From positions 22,076 through 86,075 of the forward strand of contig NZ_JACBYW010000011.1 in NCBI RefSeq assembly GCF_013408175.1: a DNA stretch of 64,000 nt, given 5' to 3'. This DNA comes from Actinopolyspora biskrensis (lineage in GTDB: Bacteria; Actinomycetota; Actinomycetes; Mycobacteriales; Pseudonocardiaceae). Position 1 is the first letter of the stretch. Every line of letters begins with the position of its first letter. The notes below the pieces were generated by a model, which was not told where the DNA came from, searched no databases, and was given only the letters and a program-made list of their open reading frames with translations. Below, piece by piece: positions 40,035-49,590 of the stretch. The translations under genes and the position numbers were made by a program.

Positions 40035-42146
40035 ATGACCGCAGCCGATACGTTTCCTCGTCACAGCGCCCGGACCCAGGGGTTCACATTGGGGGCGCCG
40101 CGCAATTTCACCGTTTCACCGGACGGCCGGCGGGTGCTGTTCCTGCGGTCGGCGAGCGGTACCGACCGCAGCAACGCGCTGTGGATGCTGACCACGGAAG
40201 ACGGCACCGAGCACCTCGTGGCCGACCCGGCCCGGCTCGACGAGGTCGACGCCGCCTCCCCCGAGGAACTGGCCCGGCGCGAAAGAGCCCGCGAACGGGC
40301 TTCGGGGATCACGGAGTACACGGTGGACGCCACGGTGTCCACCACGGCGTTCGCGCTGTCCGGTTCACTGTTCGTCGTCGACGCGGACACCGGACAGGTG
40401 ACAAGACTGCCCGCGCAGCGCCCGGCGGCCGATCCCAGGCTCAGCCCGAACGGCGACCGCATCGCCTACACGACCAACGGCGCGCTGCGCGTGATCGGAT
40501 CCGACGGCCTCGGAGACTGCCCCGTCGCCGAGCCGGAGCACGAACGGGAGCGCTGGGGCACGGCCGAGTTCATAGCCGCCGAGGAGATGAACAGGGGACG
40601 CGGCTACTGGTGGGCTCCGGACGGTTCGGCGATCCTGGCCGCCAGGGTGGACGAGTCGGAAGTCGCCCGCTGGAACCTCGCCGACCCGGCCGAACCGGCC
40701 CAATCGCCGAACACCATGCCGTATCCGGCGGCGGGTGAGGCCAACGCCGACGTCGCGCTCGAGCTGTTCGGGCTCACCGGCACGCGGGTCACCCGGCGCA
40801 CCTCGGTGAGCTGGGACCGGGACGCCCACCCCTACCTGGTCGCCGTCCACTGGTCCGAACACGGCGCTCCGCTGCTGGCGGTGCAGAGTCGCGATCAGCG
40901 CAGCCAACCGGTGCTCGCCCTCGACCCGGGGACCGGGGGGACCCACGAGCTGCACCGCGAAACCGACCACAACTGGGTCGAGATCAAAAGCGGCTGGCCC
41001 GCCTGGACCCCAGGCGGATCGCTGGTCCGGATCTCGCCCGTGGAAGGGGCCTATCGGCTGCTGGTCGACGGGGAGGACCGCACGGGGGCGGAACTCCAGG
41101 TTCGTGCGGTGCTGGACATCGACGAGACGGACATCCTGGTCGCCGCCTCCGAAGCCGACCCGTCACAGGTGCACGTCTACCGGGTCGGCGAGCTGGGAGT
41201 GGAGCGCCGCACCGAAACGCCCGGAGTGCACGGCGCCGCACGCGGCGGTCCCGTCACCGTGCTGTCCTCGGCCGGTCTGGAAGAACTCCGCACCAGGGTG
41301 CGCGTGCTGCGCGACGACGCCCCGGTGACCGAGATCGCCTCCCACGCCGAGGACTGTTCGTTGGTTCCCCGGGTCGAGCTGCTCCGGCTCGGCGCCCGAG
41401 AACTGTCCAGCGCCCTGCTGCTTCCCCGTGACCACGATCCCGGGCACGGACGGCTCCCGGTGCTGCTGGACCCCTACGGGGGCCCGCAGGCACAACGCGT
41501 GCTGCACCGTCGGCACGGGTACCTGACCTCGCAGTGGTTCGCCGATCAGGGGTTCGCCGTGCTGATCACGGACGGACGCGGCACGGGCGGGCGCGGCCCC
41601 GACTGGGACCGCGCGATCGCGGGGGACGTCGCGGGGCCCGCGCTGCAGGACCAGGTGGACGCGCTGCACGCCTGCGCCTCCGAGCGCACCGACCTGGACC
41701 TGAACCGGGTGGCGATCCGCGGGTGGTCCTTCGGCGGCTACCTGGCTGCCCTGGCCGTGCTGCGCCGTCCCGACGTGTTCCACACGGCGATCGCCGGGGC
41801 CCCGGTCTGCGACTGGCGGCTCTACGACACCCACTACACCGAGCGCTACCTAGGCGATCCGAACACGTCCCCGGAGACCTACGCCGCGAATTCGCTGCTG
41901 TCCGACGCCGGGGACCTGAACGGGCACCTGCTGCTGATACACGGAACCGTCGACGACAACGTGGTGTTCGCGCACTCCCTGCGCATGTCCGAGGCGCTCA
42001 CGGCGGCCGGGAAGTCGCACACCCTGCTGCCGCTGCCCGGAGTCAGCCACATGCCGACCTCGGAGAGCAAGACGGAGAACCTGCTGCTGCTGCAGCTGGA
42101 CTTCCTGCGCCGGACGCTGTCCCCGAACAACCCGACAACGGCCTGA
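40035..42146 (+). CDS. Prolyl oligopeptidase family (S9B, DPP-IV-like) peptidase
   Basis: 703 residues. The N-terminal beta-propeller has AEFIAAEEMNRGRGYWWAPDGS, containing the double Glu (EE) that anchors the substrate's N-terminus in dipeptidyl peptidase IV. The C-terminal hydrolase has Ser in GWSFGGYLA, Asp in HGTVDDNVVF and His in GVSHMPTSES. No signal peptide is evident, so it is probably cytoplasmic and trims X-Pro dipeptides from peptides. The ATG at 40035 is preferred to an in-frame GTG at 40002. Confidence 0.92.
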   Translation: MTAADTFPRHSARTQGFTLGAPRNFTVSPDGRRVLFLRSASGTDRSNALWMLTTEDGTEHLVADPARLDEVDAASPEELARRERARERASGITEYTVDATVSTTAFALSGSLFVVDADTGQVTRLPAQRPAADPRLSPNGDRIAYTTNGALRVIGSDGLGDCPVAEPEHERERWGTAEFIAAEEMNRGRGYWWAPDGSAILAARVDESEVARWNLADPAEPAQSPNTMPYPAAGEANADVALELFGLTGTRVTRRTSVSWDRDAHPYLVAVHWSEHGAPLLAVQSRDQRSQPVLALDPGTGGTHELHRETDHNWVEIKSGWPAWTPGGSLVRISPVEGAYRLLVDGEDRTGAELQVRAVLDIDETDILVAASEADPSQVHVYRVGELGVERRTETPGVHGAARGGPVTVLSSAGLEELRTRVRVLRDDAPVTEIASHAEDCSLVPRVELLRLGARELSSALLLPRDHDPGHGRLPVLLDPYGGPQAQRVLHRRHGYLTSQWFADQGFAVLITDGRGTGGRGPDWDRAIAGDVAGPALQDQVDALHACASERTDLDLNRVAIRGWSFGGYLAALAVLRRPDVFHTAIAGAPVCDWRLYDTHYTERYLGDPNTSPETYAANSLLSDAGDLNGHLLLIHGTVDDNVVFAHSLRMSEALTAAGKSHTLLPLPGVSHMPTSESKTENLLLLQLDFLRRTLSPNNPTTA

Positions 42147-42174
42147 CAGGGGTTCGCCGGATCGCTCCGCGCGC

Positions 42175-42212
42175 CGCGGCGGGCCGGCGGAAACTCCCGC
42201 CGGCCCGTCGCG
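42175..42212 (+). terminator. Terminator between the peptidase and aldo/keto reductase genes
   Basis: A stem of about 16 bp (GGGCCGGCGG with CCGCCGGCCC at its centre, extended by GC pairs) begins 28 bp after the peptidase stop and could serve both converging genes. Confidence 0.8.
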
Positions 42213-42379
42213 GGAACGACTTCCCGGCCCCGAGCGGCGGTCACGACTCCTCCCGACCCGTTGCTCCGGCCCCGAACAACCGACCGGGCCCGCTGCTCGA
42301 GGTGCCCCGCGAGGCTGTCGCGGCGCCGGCTCGCGTGCAGGCGCACCCGACCAACCACGCAGGGCTCCGCCACGAGCCC

Positions 42380-43213
42380 TCAGAGGATCTCCAGTGGTTT
42401 CGGCCCCTCCGGCGGGGGGAAACGTTCGTTCAGCTCGGCCAGCTCCTCCTCCGACAGCACCACGTCCAGGGCCGACCGGTTCCGCTCGACGTGCTCGATC
42501 GTGGCGGCCTTGGGAATCGCGCACACACCGTCCCGGCTCAGCACCCATGCCAGGGCCACCTGTGCGGGAGTCGCACCACGTCGTGCGGCCAGTCGCCCCA
42601 GCACCGGATCGTCGAGCACTCGTCCCTGTTCGATCGGGGAGTAAGCCATGACGGGAAGTCCCCGACGACGGCACCACGGCAGCAGGTCGAACTCGGGCCC
42701 ACGCCGAGTCAGGTTGTACAGCACCTGGTCGGTCTGCACCCCTGGACCCGCCGAAGTGGCGAACAGCTCGTCCATGTCCTCCGGAGCGAAGTTGCTGACC
42801 CCGAAATGACGAACCTTGCCACTCCGGCGCAGCTCCTCGAAGGCTTCCATGGTCTCTTCCAGCGGGACGGATCCGCGCCAGTGCAGCAGGTACAGATCCA
42901 GCCGGTCCGTGCCCAACCGCCGCAGACTGCGCTCACAGGCGGCCACCACACCTGCGCGATCGGCATTGTGCGGGAACACCTTCGAAACCACGAAGGCCTC
43001 GTCCCTGCGCCCGGACAATGCCGCACCGACCACCTGCTCGGCGCCACCCGAACCGTACATCTCGGCGGTGTCCACCAACCGGATTCCCAGGTCGAGACCG
43101 TGCCGCAACGCGTTCACCTCCGCGTCGCGCTCGGAGGCGCGTTCACCCATGCCCCAGGTTCCCTGCCCCAGCACGGGCAGGTCCTCACCGTCGGGCAGTC
43201 GCAGACAACGCAT
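42380..43213 (-). CDS. Aldo/keto reductase
   Basis: 277 residues. The catalytic tetrad is visible: Asp in VDTAEMYGSGGAEQVVG with Tyr (MYG), Lys in FVVSKVFPHN and His in DLYLLHWRGS. The NADPH-binding C-terminus includes SRDGVCAIPKAATIEHVERN. It reduces aldehydes or ketones; the substrate is unknown. It has its own ATG at 43213 with GGAAGG upstream and stands apart from its neighbours. Confidence 0.93.
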   Translation of the reverse strand: MRCLRLPDGEDLPVLGQGTWGMGERASERDAEVNALRHGLDLGIRLVDTAEMYGSGGAEQVVGAALSGRRDEAFVVSKVFPHNADRAGVVAACERSLRRLGTDRLDLYLLHWRGSVPLEETMEAFEELRRSGKVRHFGVSNFAPEDMDELFATSAGPGVQTDQVLYNLTRRGPEFDLLPWCRRRGLPVMAYSPIEQGRVLDDPVLGRLAARRGATPAQVALAWVLSRDGVCAIPKAATIEHVERNRSALDVVLSEEELAELNERFPPPEGPKPLEIL

Positions 43214-43299
43214 AACTACGCACCTTCCGTCGCTCTCGGAAACGGCCGGTGCCGGGGCGTGGACATCCTATCCGAGCACGGTGGTCGGAGACACCGCCG

Positions 43300-44748
43300 C
43301 TACTTCCGCACGTTCCTGCTCTCCTTGACCCGAACCACCACGCGCACCGGCGACCCCCCGAATCCGAAGGCCTCGCGGAACCTGCGTTCCAGGAATCTGC
43401 GGTACCCCGCCTCGATGAACCCCGAGCTGAACAGGACGAGGGTGGGCGGGCGCGTGTGCGCCTGGGTCGCGAACATGATCTTGGACTGCTTGCCTCCCCG
43501 AACGGGAGGGGGCTGGGCGGCCACGATCTCCGAGATCCAGGAGTTGATCCTGCCCGTGGAGATGCGCTGGTCCCACGAGTCCAGGGCCCGCCGCAGCGAA
43601 GGAGCCAGCTTGCCGACCGCCCGCCCGGTCTCCGCCGAGACGTTGACGCGCTCGGCCCAGCGGACCTGAACGAGATCGCGGTCGATCTCCTTCTCCAGGC
43701 TCCTCCTGCGGTCGTCGTCGACGAGATCCCACTTGTTGTAGGCGATCACGAGGGCCCTGCCCGACTCGATGACCATGCTGATGATGCGCAGGTCCTGCTC
43801 GGTCAACGGGTTCGACCCGTCGATGAGCACGATGACCACCTCCGCGGCCTCGATGGCCGCCTTGGTGCGCAGGGAGGCGTAGTACTCCGTCCCGTCCGCC
43901 GTCCTGACCCGCCTGCGCAGTCCGGCGGTGTCCACGAAACGCCACACCTCGCCGTCCAGCTCCACCAGCGAATCGACGGGGTCCACCGTGGTGCCCGAGG
44001 CCTCGTCGACGACGGCGCGCTGCTCACCGACCAACTTGTTGAGCATGCTGGACTTGCCGACGTTGGGCTTCCCGACCAGGGCCACCCGGCGCGGACCGCC
44101 GCTCCCGCCGAACTGCTCACGCGGAGTCTCGGGGAACACTCGCAGCACCTCGTCCAGCAGGTCCCCCGATCCGCGCCCGTGCAGCGCGCTGACCGGATAC
44201 GGTTGCCCCAGTCCCAACGACCACAGTTCCGCGACCTCGGCCTCCGAACGCTGGTCGTCGACCTTGTTGGCAACGACCAGCACCGGACGCTTGGAACGGC
44301 GCAGCACCTTGGCCGCGGCCTCGTCGGTGGCGCTGGAGCCCACGTTCGCGTCGACCACGAGAAGGATCGCGTCGGCCGCGGACATGGCCATTTCCGCCTG
44401 GGAGGTCACACTCGCGTAGACACCCTCGGCATCCGGATCCCAGCCTCCGGTGTCGACGATCGTGAAGCTGCGCCCGTTCCACACGGCGTCGTAGCTCACC
44501 CTGTCCCTCGTGACGCCGGGAGTGTCCTTGACCACTGCCTGGCGACGTCCCAGCAACCGGTTCACGAGGGTCGATTTACCGACGTTGGGCCTGCCCACCA
44601 CGGCGAGCACGGGTTGCCCGGCCGTCGTCGAGGCCTCGTCATCGTAATCCTCGACCAAATGGTCGTAATCGGCCCAGTCCGTTTCGTCGGACCAGGTGCC
44701 GTCGAGGCCGGCGCCGTCACTGGCGTCGGCAAGCGGCTCATCGCTCAC
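43300..44748 (-). CDS. der: Ribosome-associated double GTPase Der (EngA)
   Basis: 482 residues with two tandem GTPase domains: first GRPNVGKST and [10 protein letters not shown] with NKVDD; second [17 protein letters not shown] and NKWDLVD. It is needed for 50S ribosome assembly. An extra acidic N-terminal extension ([31 protein letters not shown]) of about 45 residues precedes the first G1 motif, as in other actinobacteria. A GTG start is used. It follows plsC by 13 bp on the same strand, in the order cmk-plsC-der. Confidence 0.97.
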   Translation of the reverse strand: MSDEPLADASDGAGLDGTWSDETDWADYDHLVEDYDDEASTTAGQPVLAVVGRPNVGKSTLVNRLLGRRQAVVKDTPGVTRDRVSYDAVWNGRSFTIVDTGGWDPDAEGVYASVTSQAEMAMSAADAILLVVDANVGSSATDEAAAKVLRRSKRPVLVVANKVDDQRSEAEVAELWSLGLGQPYPVSALHGRGSGDLLDEVLRVFPETPREQFGGSGGPRRVALVGKPNVGKSSMLNKLVGEQRAVVDEASGTTVDPVDSLVELDGEVWRFVDTAGLRRRVRTADGTEYYASLRTKAAIEAAEVVIVLIDGSNPLTEQDLRIISMVIESGRALVIAYNKWDLVDDDRRRSLEKEIDRDLVQVRWAERVNVSAETGRAVGKLAPSLRRALDSWDQRISTGRINSWISEIVAAQPPPVRGGKQSKIMFATQAHTRPPTLVLFSSGFIEAGYRRFLERRFREAFGFGGSPVRVVVRVKESRNVRK

Positions 44749-44761
44749 GCCTCGTTACCTC

Positions 44762-45454
44762 TCACGTAGTCGTCTCGGTGTCGAAACCGGCCCCGGGCCC
44801 GTCCAGTTCCACGAGCAGCCCGGCCAGCTCGGTGCGTATTCGTTCGGTCGCCGCGGCCAGCCCGGCCCTGCCGCGAACTTCCGGGGGGTCGACGGGCTCG
44901 CCGACCAGGACGTCCACCTCGGGGCGGAAACGGCGCCGCCCAGGCACCGGAGCCGTTCCTCTGCAGGCCACCGGAACGAGCCGCGCCCCGCTGGAACGTG
45001 CCAACCACGCCGCTCCGTGCCGCGCGTCGGCCATCCCGCCCTCACGGGTCCCCTCGGGGAACACGCCGAGCACACCGCCGGAACGCAGCACCCGAGTCGC
45101 GACCGAGAGCGCACCACGGTCGGGAGCTCCCCTCCGGACCGGTATCTGACCCAGTTTACGCAGCGCCCACCCGAGAACGCCGTGGAACAGCTCGTGCTTG
45201 ACCAAAAACGCGGCACCGCGTGGCAGCACTCCGAACAGCACGGGTCCGTCCACGAGAGAGCTGTGATTGGCGACGAGCACCACGGGCCCACTCGCCGGAA
45301 ACCGTTCGGCGTGCCGAACACGAATCCGATAGACCGACCGCAGCACGGCCCCGCCCATCGCGCGGCCGAATCGGCGCAATCCGGCGGAACTCCCCTCGGG
45401 CAGCATACCCGGTTCGGACCGCCCACGCCGCGAACGATTCCCCGAGAAGCTCAT
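44762..45454 (-). CDS. plsC: 1-acyl-glycerol-3-phosphate acyltransferase (PlsC family)
   Basis: 230 residues with the acyltransferase motifs NHSSLVDG (HX4D) and FPEGTREGG. Between them lies RGAAFLVKHELF. The gene starts inside the last codon of cmk (ATGA overlap) and precedes der by 13 bp. It would make phosphatidic acid by acylating position 2 of lysophosphatidate; some PlsC homologues in this position have other acceptors. Confidence 0.92.
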   Translation of the reverse strand: MSFSGNRSRRGRSEPGMLPEGSSAGLRRFGRAMGGAVLRSVYRIRVRHAERFPASGPVVLVANHSSLVDGPVLFGVLPRGAAFLVKHELFHGVLGWALRKLGQIPVRRGAPDRGALSVATRVLRSGGVLGVFPEGTREGGMADARHGAAWLARSSGARLVPVACRGTAPVPGRRRFRPEVDVLVGEPVDPPEVRGRAGLAAATERIRTELAGLLVELDGPGAGFDTETTT

Positions 45455-46176
45455 TTGCCCGTCCGCTCCGACGCCACCAGCAGGCCCCGCCCCTCGACGA
45501 GCTCGTGCAACCGCCCCAGCACCTGCTCGACGTTCAGCTCCGTCGTGTCGACCAGCACGGCGTCCTCGGCCATCCTCAACGGCGCGACCCGCCTGTTCGA
45601 GTCGAGCGAATCCCTGCGACGCACGTCGGCGTGCACCCGCTGCGGATCGGAGGCGCGCCCCGCCGCCGCGTCCTGCGTCGACCTGCGCTGTGCCCTGGCG
45701 TCCGAAGAGGCGGTGAGGTACACCTTCAGAGCGGCCTCCGGCACCACCACCGTTCCGACGTCGCGTCCCTCGACGACGACGCCGCCACCGGAACCGGTCA
45801 CCGTGGTGATCAACCTACGCTGCTCGGCGACCAGGATCTCGCGCACCTCGGGAACCGCCGAGACCGCGGACACGGCCCCGGTCACCGCCTCCCCCCTGAT
45901 CTCCTCGCCGATGTCGCCGCCGTCGAGCGACACCCCGGGAAGTTCCGGGTCCATGCGCATCACCACACGGGACTCCCGCACGACGCGGGCCACTTCCACC
46001 GGATCCTCGAGGGAGACTCCGGCGCGCAGCACGGCCGAGGTCGCGGCACGATACATCGCCCCGGTGTCCAGATAAGCAGCCCTCAGAGAGCCGGCGAGCC
46101 TGCGAGCGGTCGTGGACTTCCCCGTCCCCGACGGCCCGTCAACCGCCACGATTCCGTTGAGTTCGGGCTGGGACAC
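45451..46176 (-). CDS. cmk: Cytidylate kinase
   Basis: 241 residues: GIVAVDGPSGTGKSTTARRLAGSLRAAYLDTGAMYRAAT (P-loop GPSGTGKST), VVVEGRDVGTVVVPEAALKVYLTASSDARAQRR and RRDSLDSNRRVAPLRMAEDAVLVDTTELN. It phosphorylates CMP and dCMP. The GTG at 46176 follows AGGAGG at 9 bp. Between this gene and rluB, its usual upstream partner in Actinobacteria, two plus-strand genes have been placed. Confidence 0.97.
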   Translation of the reverse strand: MSQPELNGIVAVDGPSGTGKSTTARRLAGSLRAAYLDTGAMYRAATSAVLRAGVSLEDPVEVARVVRESRVVMRMDPELPGVSLDGGDIGEEIRGEAVTGAVSAVSAVPEVREILVAEQRRLITTVTGSGGGVVVEGRDVGTVVVPEAALKVYLTASSDARAQRRSTQDAAAGRASDPQRVHADVRRRDSLDSNRRVAPLRMAEDAVLVDTTELNVEQVLGRLHELVEGRGLLVASERTGK

Positions 46177-46378
46177 CTCGGACGACCTCCTCTACCGCGC
46201 CGGATCGCATCGCTCGGTCGGACTAACCGACCGATCCTTCATTCTGCCTGTCCGCGAACGGGAGGACTCAATCGCGTCCCACGAACCCGCCCCTCCGGCG
46301 GCGCCGGGCCCGAACACGATCCAGGCCCCCGCACGGCGGGGTTACCCGACCGACCGGAGAGGTTCTAAGATCGGTGTC

Positions 46379-46861
46379 GTGGATGTCACCGTGACCCCGC
46401 TGCCGGGGCTGGGCACGCAACAGGAGTTCACCACCGGTTCGGGACGCAGAATCGGGGTGATCACGTATCGGGACGGCCGGATGGAACTGATCGTGTCGGA
46501 CCCGCGTGATCCGGACAAGATCTGTGCCGCGACCGACCTGAACGGGGAGGAGACCAGCACTCTCGCGAACCTTCTCGGAGCGCCACAGCTGGTGGGCAAG
46601 CTGACCGAGCAGCAGCGCGAAGTCACCGGCGTCACGACCTGGCAGTTGCCGCTCGTGCCCGGCTCCCCCTACGACGGGCGCGCTCTGGGTGAAACCGAGA
46701 TGCGAACCAGGACCTCCGTCTCGATCGTCGCCGTCATCCGGGACGGCTCGGTGCACCCCTCCCCTCGCCCGGATTTCGTGTTCGCCGGAGACGACCTCGT
46801 GGTCATGGTCGGCACCGCCGAGGGGCTCCGCGCGGCCAACGAGATCCTGGAGAACGGCTGA
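46379..46861 (+). CDS. khtT: KhtT-like regulatory subunit of a K+/H+ antiporter
   Basis: 160 residues. VTVTPLPGLGTQQEFTTGSGRRIGVITYRDGRMELIVSDPRDPDK is the KhtT N-terminus and VIRDGSVHPSPRPDFVFAGDDLVVMVGTAEGL is a TrkA-C (RCK_C) domain, the part that binds a nucleotide ligand, c-di-AMP in Bacillus KhtT. It lies directly upstream of a CPA2 antiporter, the partner that it gates. The GTG at 46379 was taken as start; the ribosome-binding site is weak. Confidence 0.88.
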   Translation: MDVTVTPLPGLGTQQEFTTGSGRRIGVITYRDGRMELIVSDPRDPDKICAATDLNGEETSTLANLLGAPQLVGKLTEQQREVTGVTTWQLPLVPGSPYDGRALGETEMRTRTSVSIVAVIRDGSVHPSPRPDFVFAGDDLVVMVGTAEGLRAANEILENG

Positions 46862-46937
46862 CCGGAGTCGACAGCTCCCGTGAACCGGTTTCGGGGTCGG
46901 CCGAAGCCGGCGAAAGCCAGTCGGCGAGAGGAAGCAG

Positions 46938-48116
46938 GTGCAACACACGGCGATCGCGCTGATCGAGCTGGGAGCGGTCTTCTTCGGGCTGGGAATACTC
47001 GGACGGCTCGCCTGGCGAATCGGTGTTTCCCCCGTTCCGCTCTACCTGATCGGCGGGTTGGCCTTCGGCCAGGGTGGGTTGATCCCGTTGACGGGGATCG
47101 AACCGTTCACCGAACTCGCCTCGGAGATCGGTGTCGTGCTGCTCCTGCTGCTGCTCGGGCTGGAGTACTCGGCCGCCGAGCTGGTCACCGGACTGAGACG
47201 CTCCTGGTCGGCCGGTCTGATCGACGTGGCGCTCAACGCGGCTCCGGGAGCCCTCGTCGCTGTCATGCTCGGCTGGGGGCCGACAGCGGCCATCGTGCTC
47301 GCCGGAGTCACCTACATCTCCTCCTCCGGGATCATCGCCAAGGTTCTCGGGGACCTCGGCCGGCTCGGGAACAGGGAAACCCCGGTGGTGCTGTCGATCC
47401 TCGTGTTCGAGGACCTGGCCATGGCCGTCTACCTGCCGATACTGACCGCCCTGCTGGCCGGGGTCGGTCTCGTCGGAGGCCTCGGAACGGTCGGCGTGTC
47501 CATCCTGGCGATCAGTCTGGTGCTGGTTCTCGCGCTGCGCTACGGGCGCTACGTCTCGGCACTCGTGGACAGCCCGGACCCCGAGGTGTTCCTGCTGCGC
47601 CTGCTGGGAGCGGCGTTGCTCGTGGCGGGGGTCGCCGCCCAGCTGCAGGTCTCGGCGGCGGTGGGGGCCTTCCTGCTCGGCATCGCGATCTCGGGGTCGA
47701 CGGCGACCAACGCCACCAGAATGCTGACTCCGCTGCGCGACCTCTTCGCCGCGGTGTTCTTCGTCGTGTTCGGGCTGAACACCGACCCCTCGGCCATCCC
47801 ACCCGTACTGCCCTTCGCGCTGCTGCTGGTCGTGCTGACCACGACGACGAAATTCGTCACCGGCTGGTTGGCCGCGCGCAAGCAGGGCATTCGTCGGATG
47901 GGCCGTGCCAGGGCCGGGGCGGCTCTCATAGCCCGGGGCGAGTTCTCCATCGTCATCGCCGGACTCGCGGTGGGTTCCGGAGCGGTCACCGGGCAGCTCG
48001 CCGCGCTGTCCACCACGTACGTGCTGCTGATGGCGATCATCGGCCCCGTTGCCGCCCGGGTCGTGGAGCCCGTGGCGCAGTGGGCGGTCAACTCGCGCGC
48101 GAGCGCCCGGACGTGA
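46938..48116 (+). CDS. khtU: KhtU-like CPA2 K+/H+ antiporter
   Basis: 392 residues with about twelve membrane segments. SEIGVVLLLLLLGLEYSAAELV, GVTYISSSGIIAKVLGDLGRLGNRETPVVLSILVFEDLAMAVYLPIL and RGEFSIVIAGLA are CPA2 motifs. With KhtT it exports K+ (or NH4+) in exchange for protons and so helps adjust ionic balance and pH. It has a GTG start with GAGAGGAAG upstream, 76 bp after khtT, forming a two-gene operon. Confidence 0.92.
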   Translation: MQHTAIALIELGAVFFGLGILGRLAWRIGVSPVPLYLIGGLAFGQGGLIPLTGIEPFTELASEIGVVLLLLLLGLEYSAAELVTGLRRSWSAGLIDVALNAAPGALVAVMLGWGPTAAIVLAGVTYISSSGIIAKVLGDLGRLGNRETPVVLSILVFEDLAMAVYLPILTALLAGVGLVGGLGTVGVSILAISLVLVLALRYGRYVSALVDSPDPEVFLLRLLGAALLVAGVAAQLQVSAAVGAFLLGIAISGSTATNATRMLTPLRDLFAAVFFVVFGLNTDPSAIPPVLPFALLLVVLTTTTKFVTGWLAARKQGIRRMGRARAGAALIARGEFSIVIAGLAVGSGAVTGQLAALSTTYVLLMAIIGPVAARVVEPVAQWAVNSRASART

Positions 48117-48122
48117 TCCCCG

Positions 48123-48153
48123 CCGGGCGGAACGGACGCGCGAACGCGCCCGG
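48123..48153. terminator. Hairpin between convergent khtU and rluB
   Basis: CCGGGCG and CGCCCGG make a 7-bp stem with a 17-nt loop in the 39-bp gap between the two stops. Weak. Confidence 0.4.
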
Positions 48154-48155
48154 AG

Positions 48156-48944
48156 TCACATGCCCACCGCGCGGTAGAGCGATCCGAGTTCCTTGTTGTC
48201 CAACGGGCGAATCGCCCCCGGACGCTCGTTGGTCAGCCGCACCGAACCGATACCCGTGCGGACCAGCCGCTGCACCGGGTAACCCGCTTCCCGGAACAAG
48301 CGGCGCACGATGCGCTTGCGCCCTTCGTGCAGCACGACCTGAACCATGGTGCGTGTTCCGCTGTCGTTGCGGTCGATCATCTTGAAGGAGTCGACCCGGG
48401 CCAGCCCGTCCTCGAGCTGGATGCCGTCCTTGACCGTGCGCCCCAGGTCCTTGGGAATCGGTCCCTGCAGCTCGGCCAGGTAGGTCTTGGGCACCCGGTA
48501 GGAGGGGTGCATGAGCCGATTGGCCAGCTCCCCGTCGTTGCTGATCAGCAGCAACCCCTCGGTGTTGAAGTCCAGACGGCCGATGTGGAACAGCTTCCCG
48601 CTCCGTTTGGGCAGGTAGTCACCTATGCAGGGGCGGTCCTGCTCGTCGGACATCGTGGACAGGATTCCGGCGGGCTTGTTCAGCAGCAGGTGCGTGGCCT
48701 CCTGGTCGACCACGATCCTCGTGCCGTCCACGTGAATCACCGAGCTGGAGGGGTCCACCCTGGTTCCGAGGGTGGTCACGGGAGCACCGTCGACCTCCAC
48801 GCGCCCCTCGTTGATCATTTCCTCGGCCGCCCGCCGGGAAGCGACCCCGGCCTGCGACAGCACCTTCTGCAGCCGAACACCGCTCTCCTCCCCTTCTCGG
48901 GCACGGGTGTTCGAACCTGCCGAATCACGTTTCTGAGACATCAT
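48156..48944 (-). CDS. rluB: 23S rRNA pseudouridine synthase (RluB family)
   Basis: 262 residues. An S4 domain (RLQKVLSQAGVASRRAAEEMINEGRVEVDGAPV) precedes the synthase with LHIGRLDFNTEGLLLISNDG-type motif, where the catalytic Asp lies in GRLDFNTEGLLL, and LHEGRKRIVRRLFREAGYPV. It makes pseudouridine in 23S rRNA. The start (ATG at 48944 or 48941) lies inside the end of scpB with about 20 bp overlap, so the two are coupled. Confidence 0.94.
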   Translation of the reverse strand: MMSQKRDSAGSNTRAREGEESGVRLQKVLSQAGVASRRAAEEMINEGRVEVDGAPVTTLGTRVDPSSSVIHVDGTRIVVDQEATHLLLNKPAGILSTMSDEQDRPCIGDYLPKRSGKLFHIGRLDFNTEGLLLISNDGELANRLMHPSYRVPKTYLAELQGPIPKDLGRTVKDGIQLEDGLARVDSFKMIDRNDSGTRTMVQVVLHEGRKRIVRRLFREAGYPVQRLVRTGIGSVRLTNERPGAIRPLDNKELGSLYRAVGM

Positions 48945-49590
48945 CGATCGCATCCACTTCGGGCAACAACGGGGCCAACGGCGGCAGATCCCGCAACGAG
49001 GACAAACCGAGCCGTTCGAGGAACAACTCGGTCGTACAGTAAGCGGTACCGCCTGATTCGGGATCCGTACCGGCCTCGTGGATGAGTCCACGCGCCAACA
49101 GAGTACGTATTACCCCGTCCACGTTAACACCGCGCACGGCAGCCACCTTCGAGCGAGTCACCGGTTGCCGGTAGGCGATCACGGCGAGGGTTTCCAGGGC
49201 GGCCTTCGTGAGCTTCGCACGTTGCCCGTCGAGCAGATAACGCTCCACCACGGGCGCGTAGACGTCACGAGTGTAGAACCTCCACCCCTCACCGACTTTG
49301 CGCAGTTCGATGCCGCTGCCCGCGGCCGTGTACCCCTCGGCGAGCCCGCGCAGCGCCTCCCGCACCCGTTCCACGGGCTGGTCCACGGCCTCCGCCAGCA
49401 GCTCTTCCCCGGCCGGGACGTCCACGACCAGCAGCAACGCCTCCAAAGCCGCTCTGAGGGCGTCCTCGGAGGTCAGGTCGGGCCACTCACCGCCCTTCCC
49501 GGAGGCATTCGCGGAATCGCCTTCCGTGCCGCTGTGGGACGCGTCCTCCTCCGCAACGCCGGAGGCACCGATTCGCTCCCGTTCGCTCAC
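48925..49590 (-). CDS. scpB: Segregation and condensation protein B
   Basis: 221 residues: SEDALRAALEALLLVVDVPAGEELLAEAVDQPVERVREALRGLAEGYTAAGSGIELRKVGEGWRFYTRDVYAPVVERYLLDGQRAKLTKAALETLAVIAYRQPVTRSKVAAVRGVNVDGVIRTLLARGLI is the ScpB winged-helix pair. It acts with ScpA and the SMC protein in chromosome segregation. The GTG overlaps the scpA stop (GTGA). Confidence 0.96.
   Translation of the reverse strand: MSERERIGASGVAEEDASHSGTEGDSANASGKGGEWPDLTSEDALRAALEALLLVVDVPAGEELLAEAVDQPVERVREALRGLAEGYTAAGSGIELRKVGEGWRFYTRDVYAPVVERYLLDGQRAKLTKAALETLAVIAYRQPVTRSKVAAVRGVNVDGVIRTLLARGLIHEAGTDPESGGTAYCTTELFLERLGLSSLRDLPPLAPLLPEVDAIDDVSET

Noticed and set aside
41534..43669. Plus-strand frame of about 711 codons running through the end of the peptidase gene and over the aldo/keto reductase gene
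   Set aside because: It overlaps two well-supported genes and its product is low-complexity Arg/Ala-rich.
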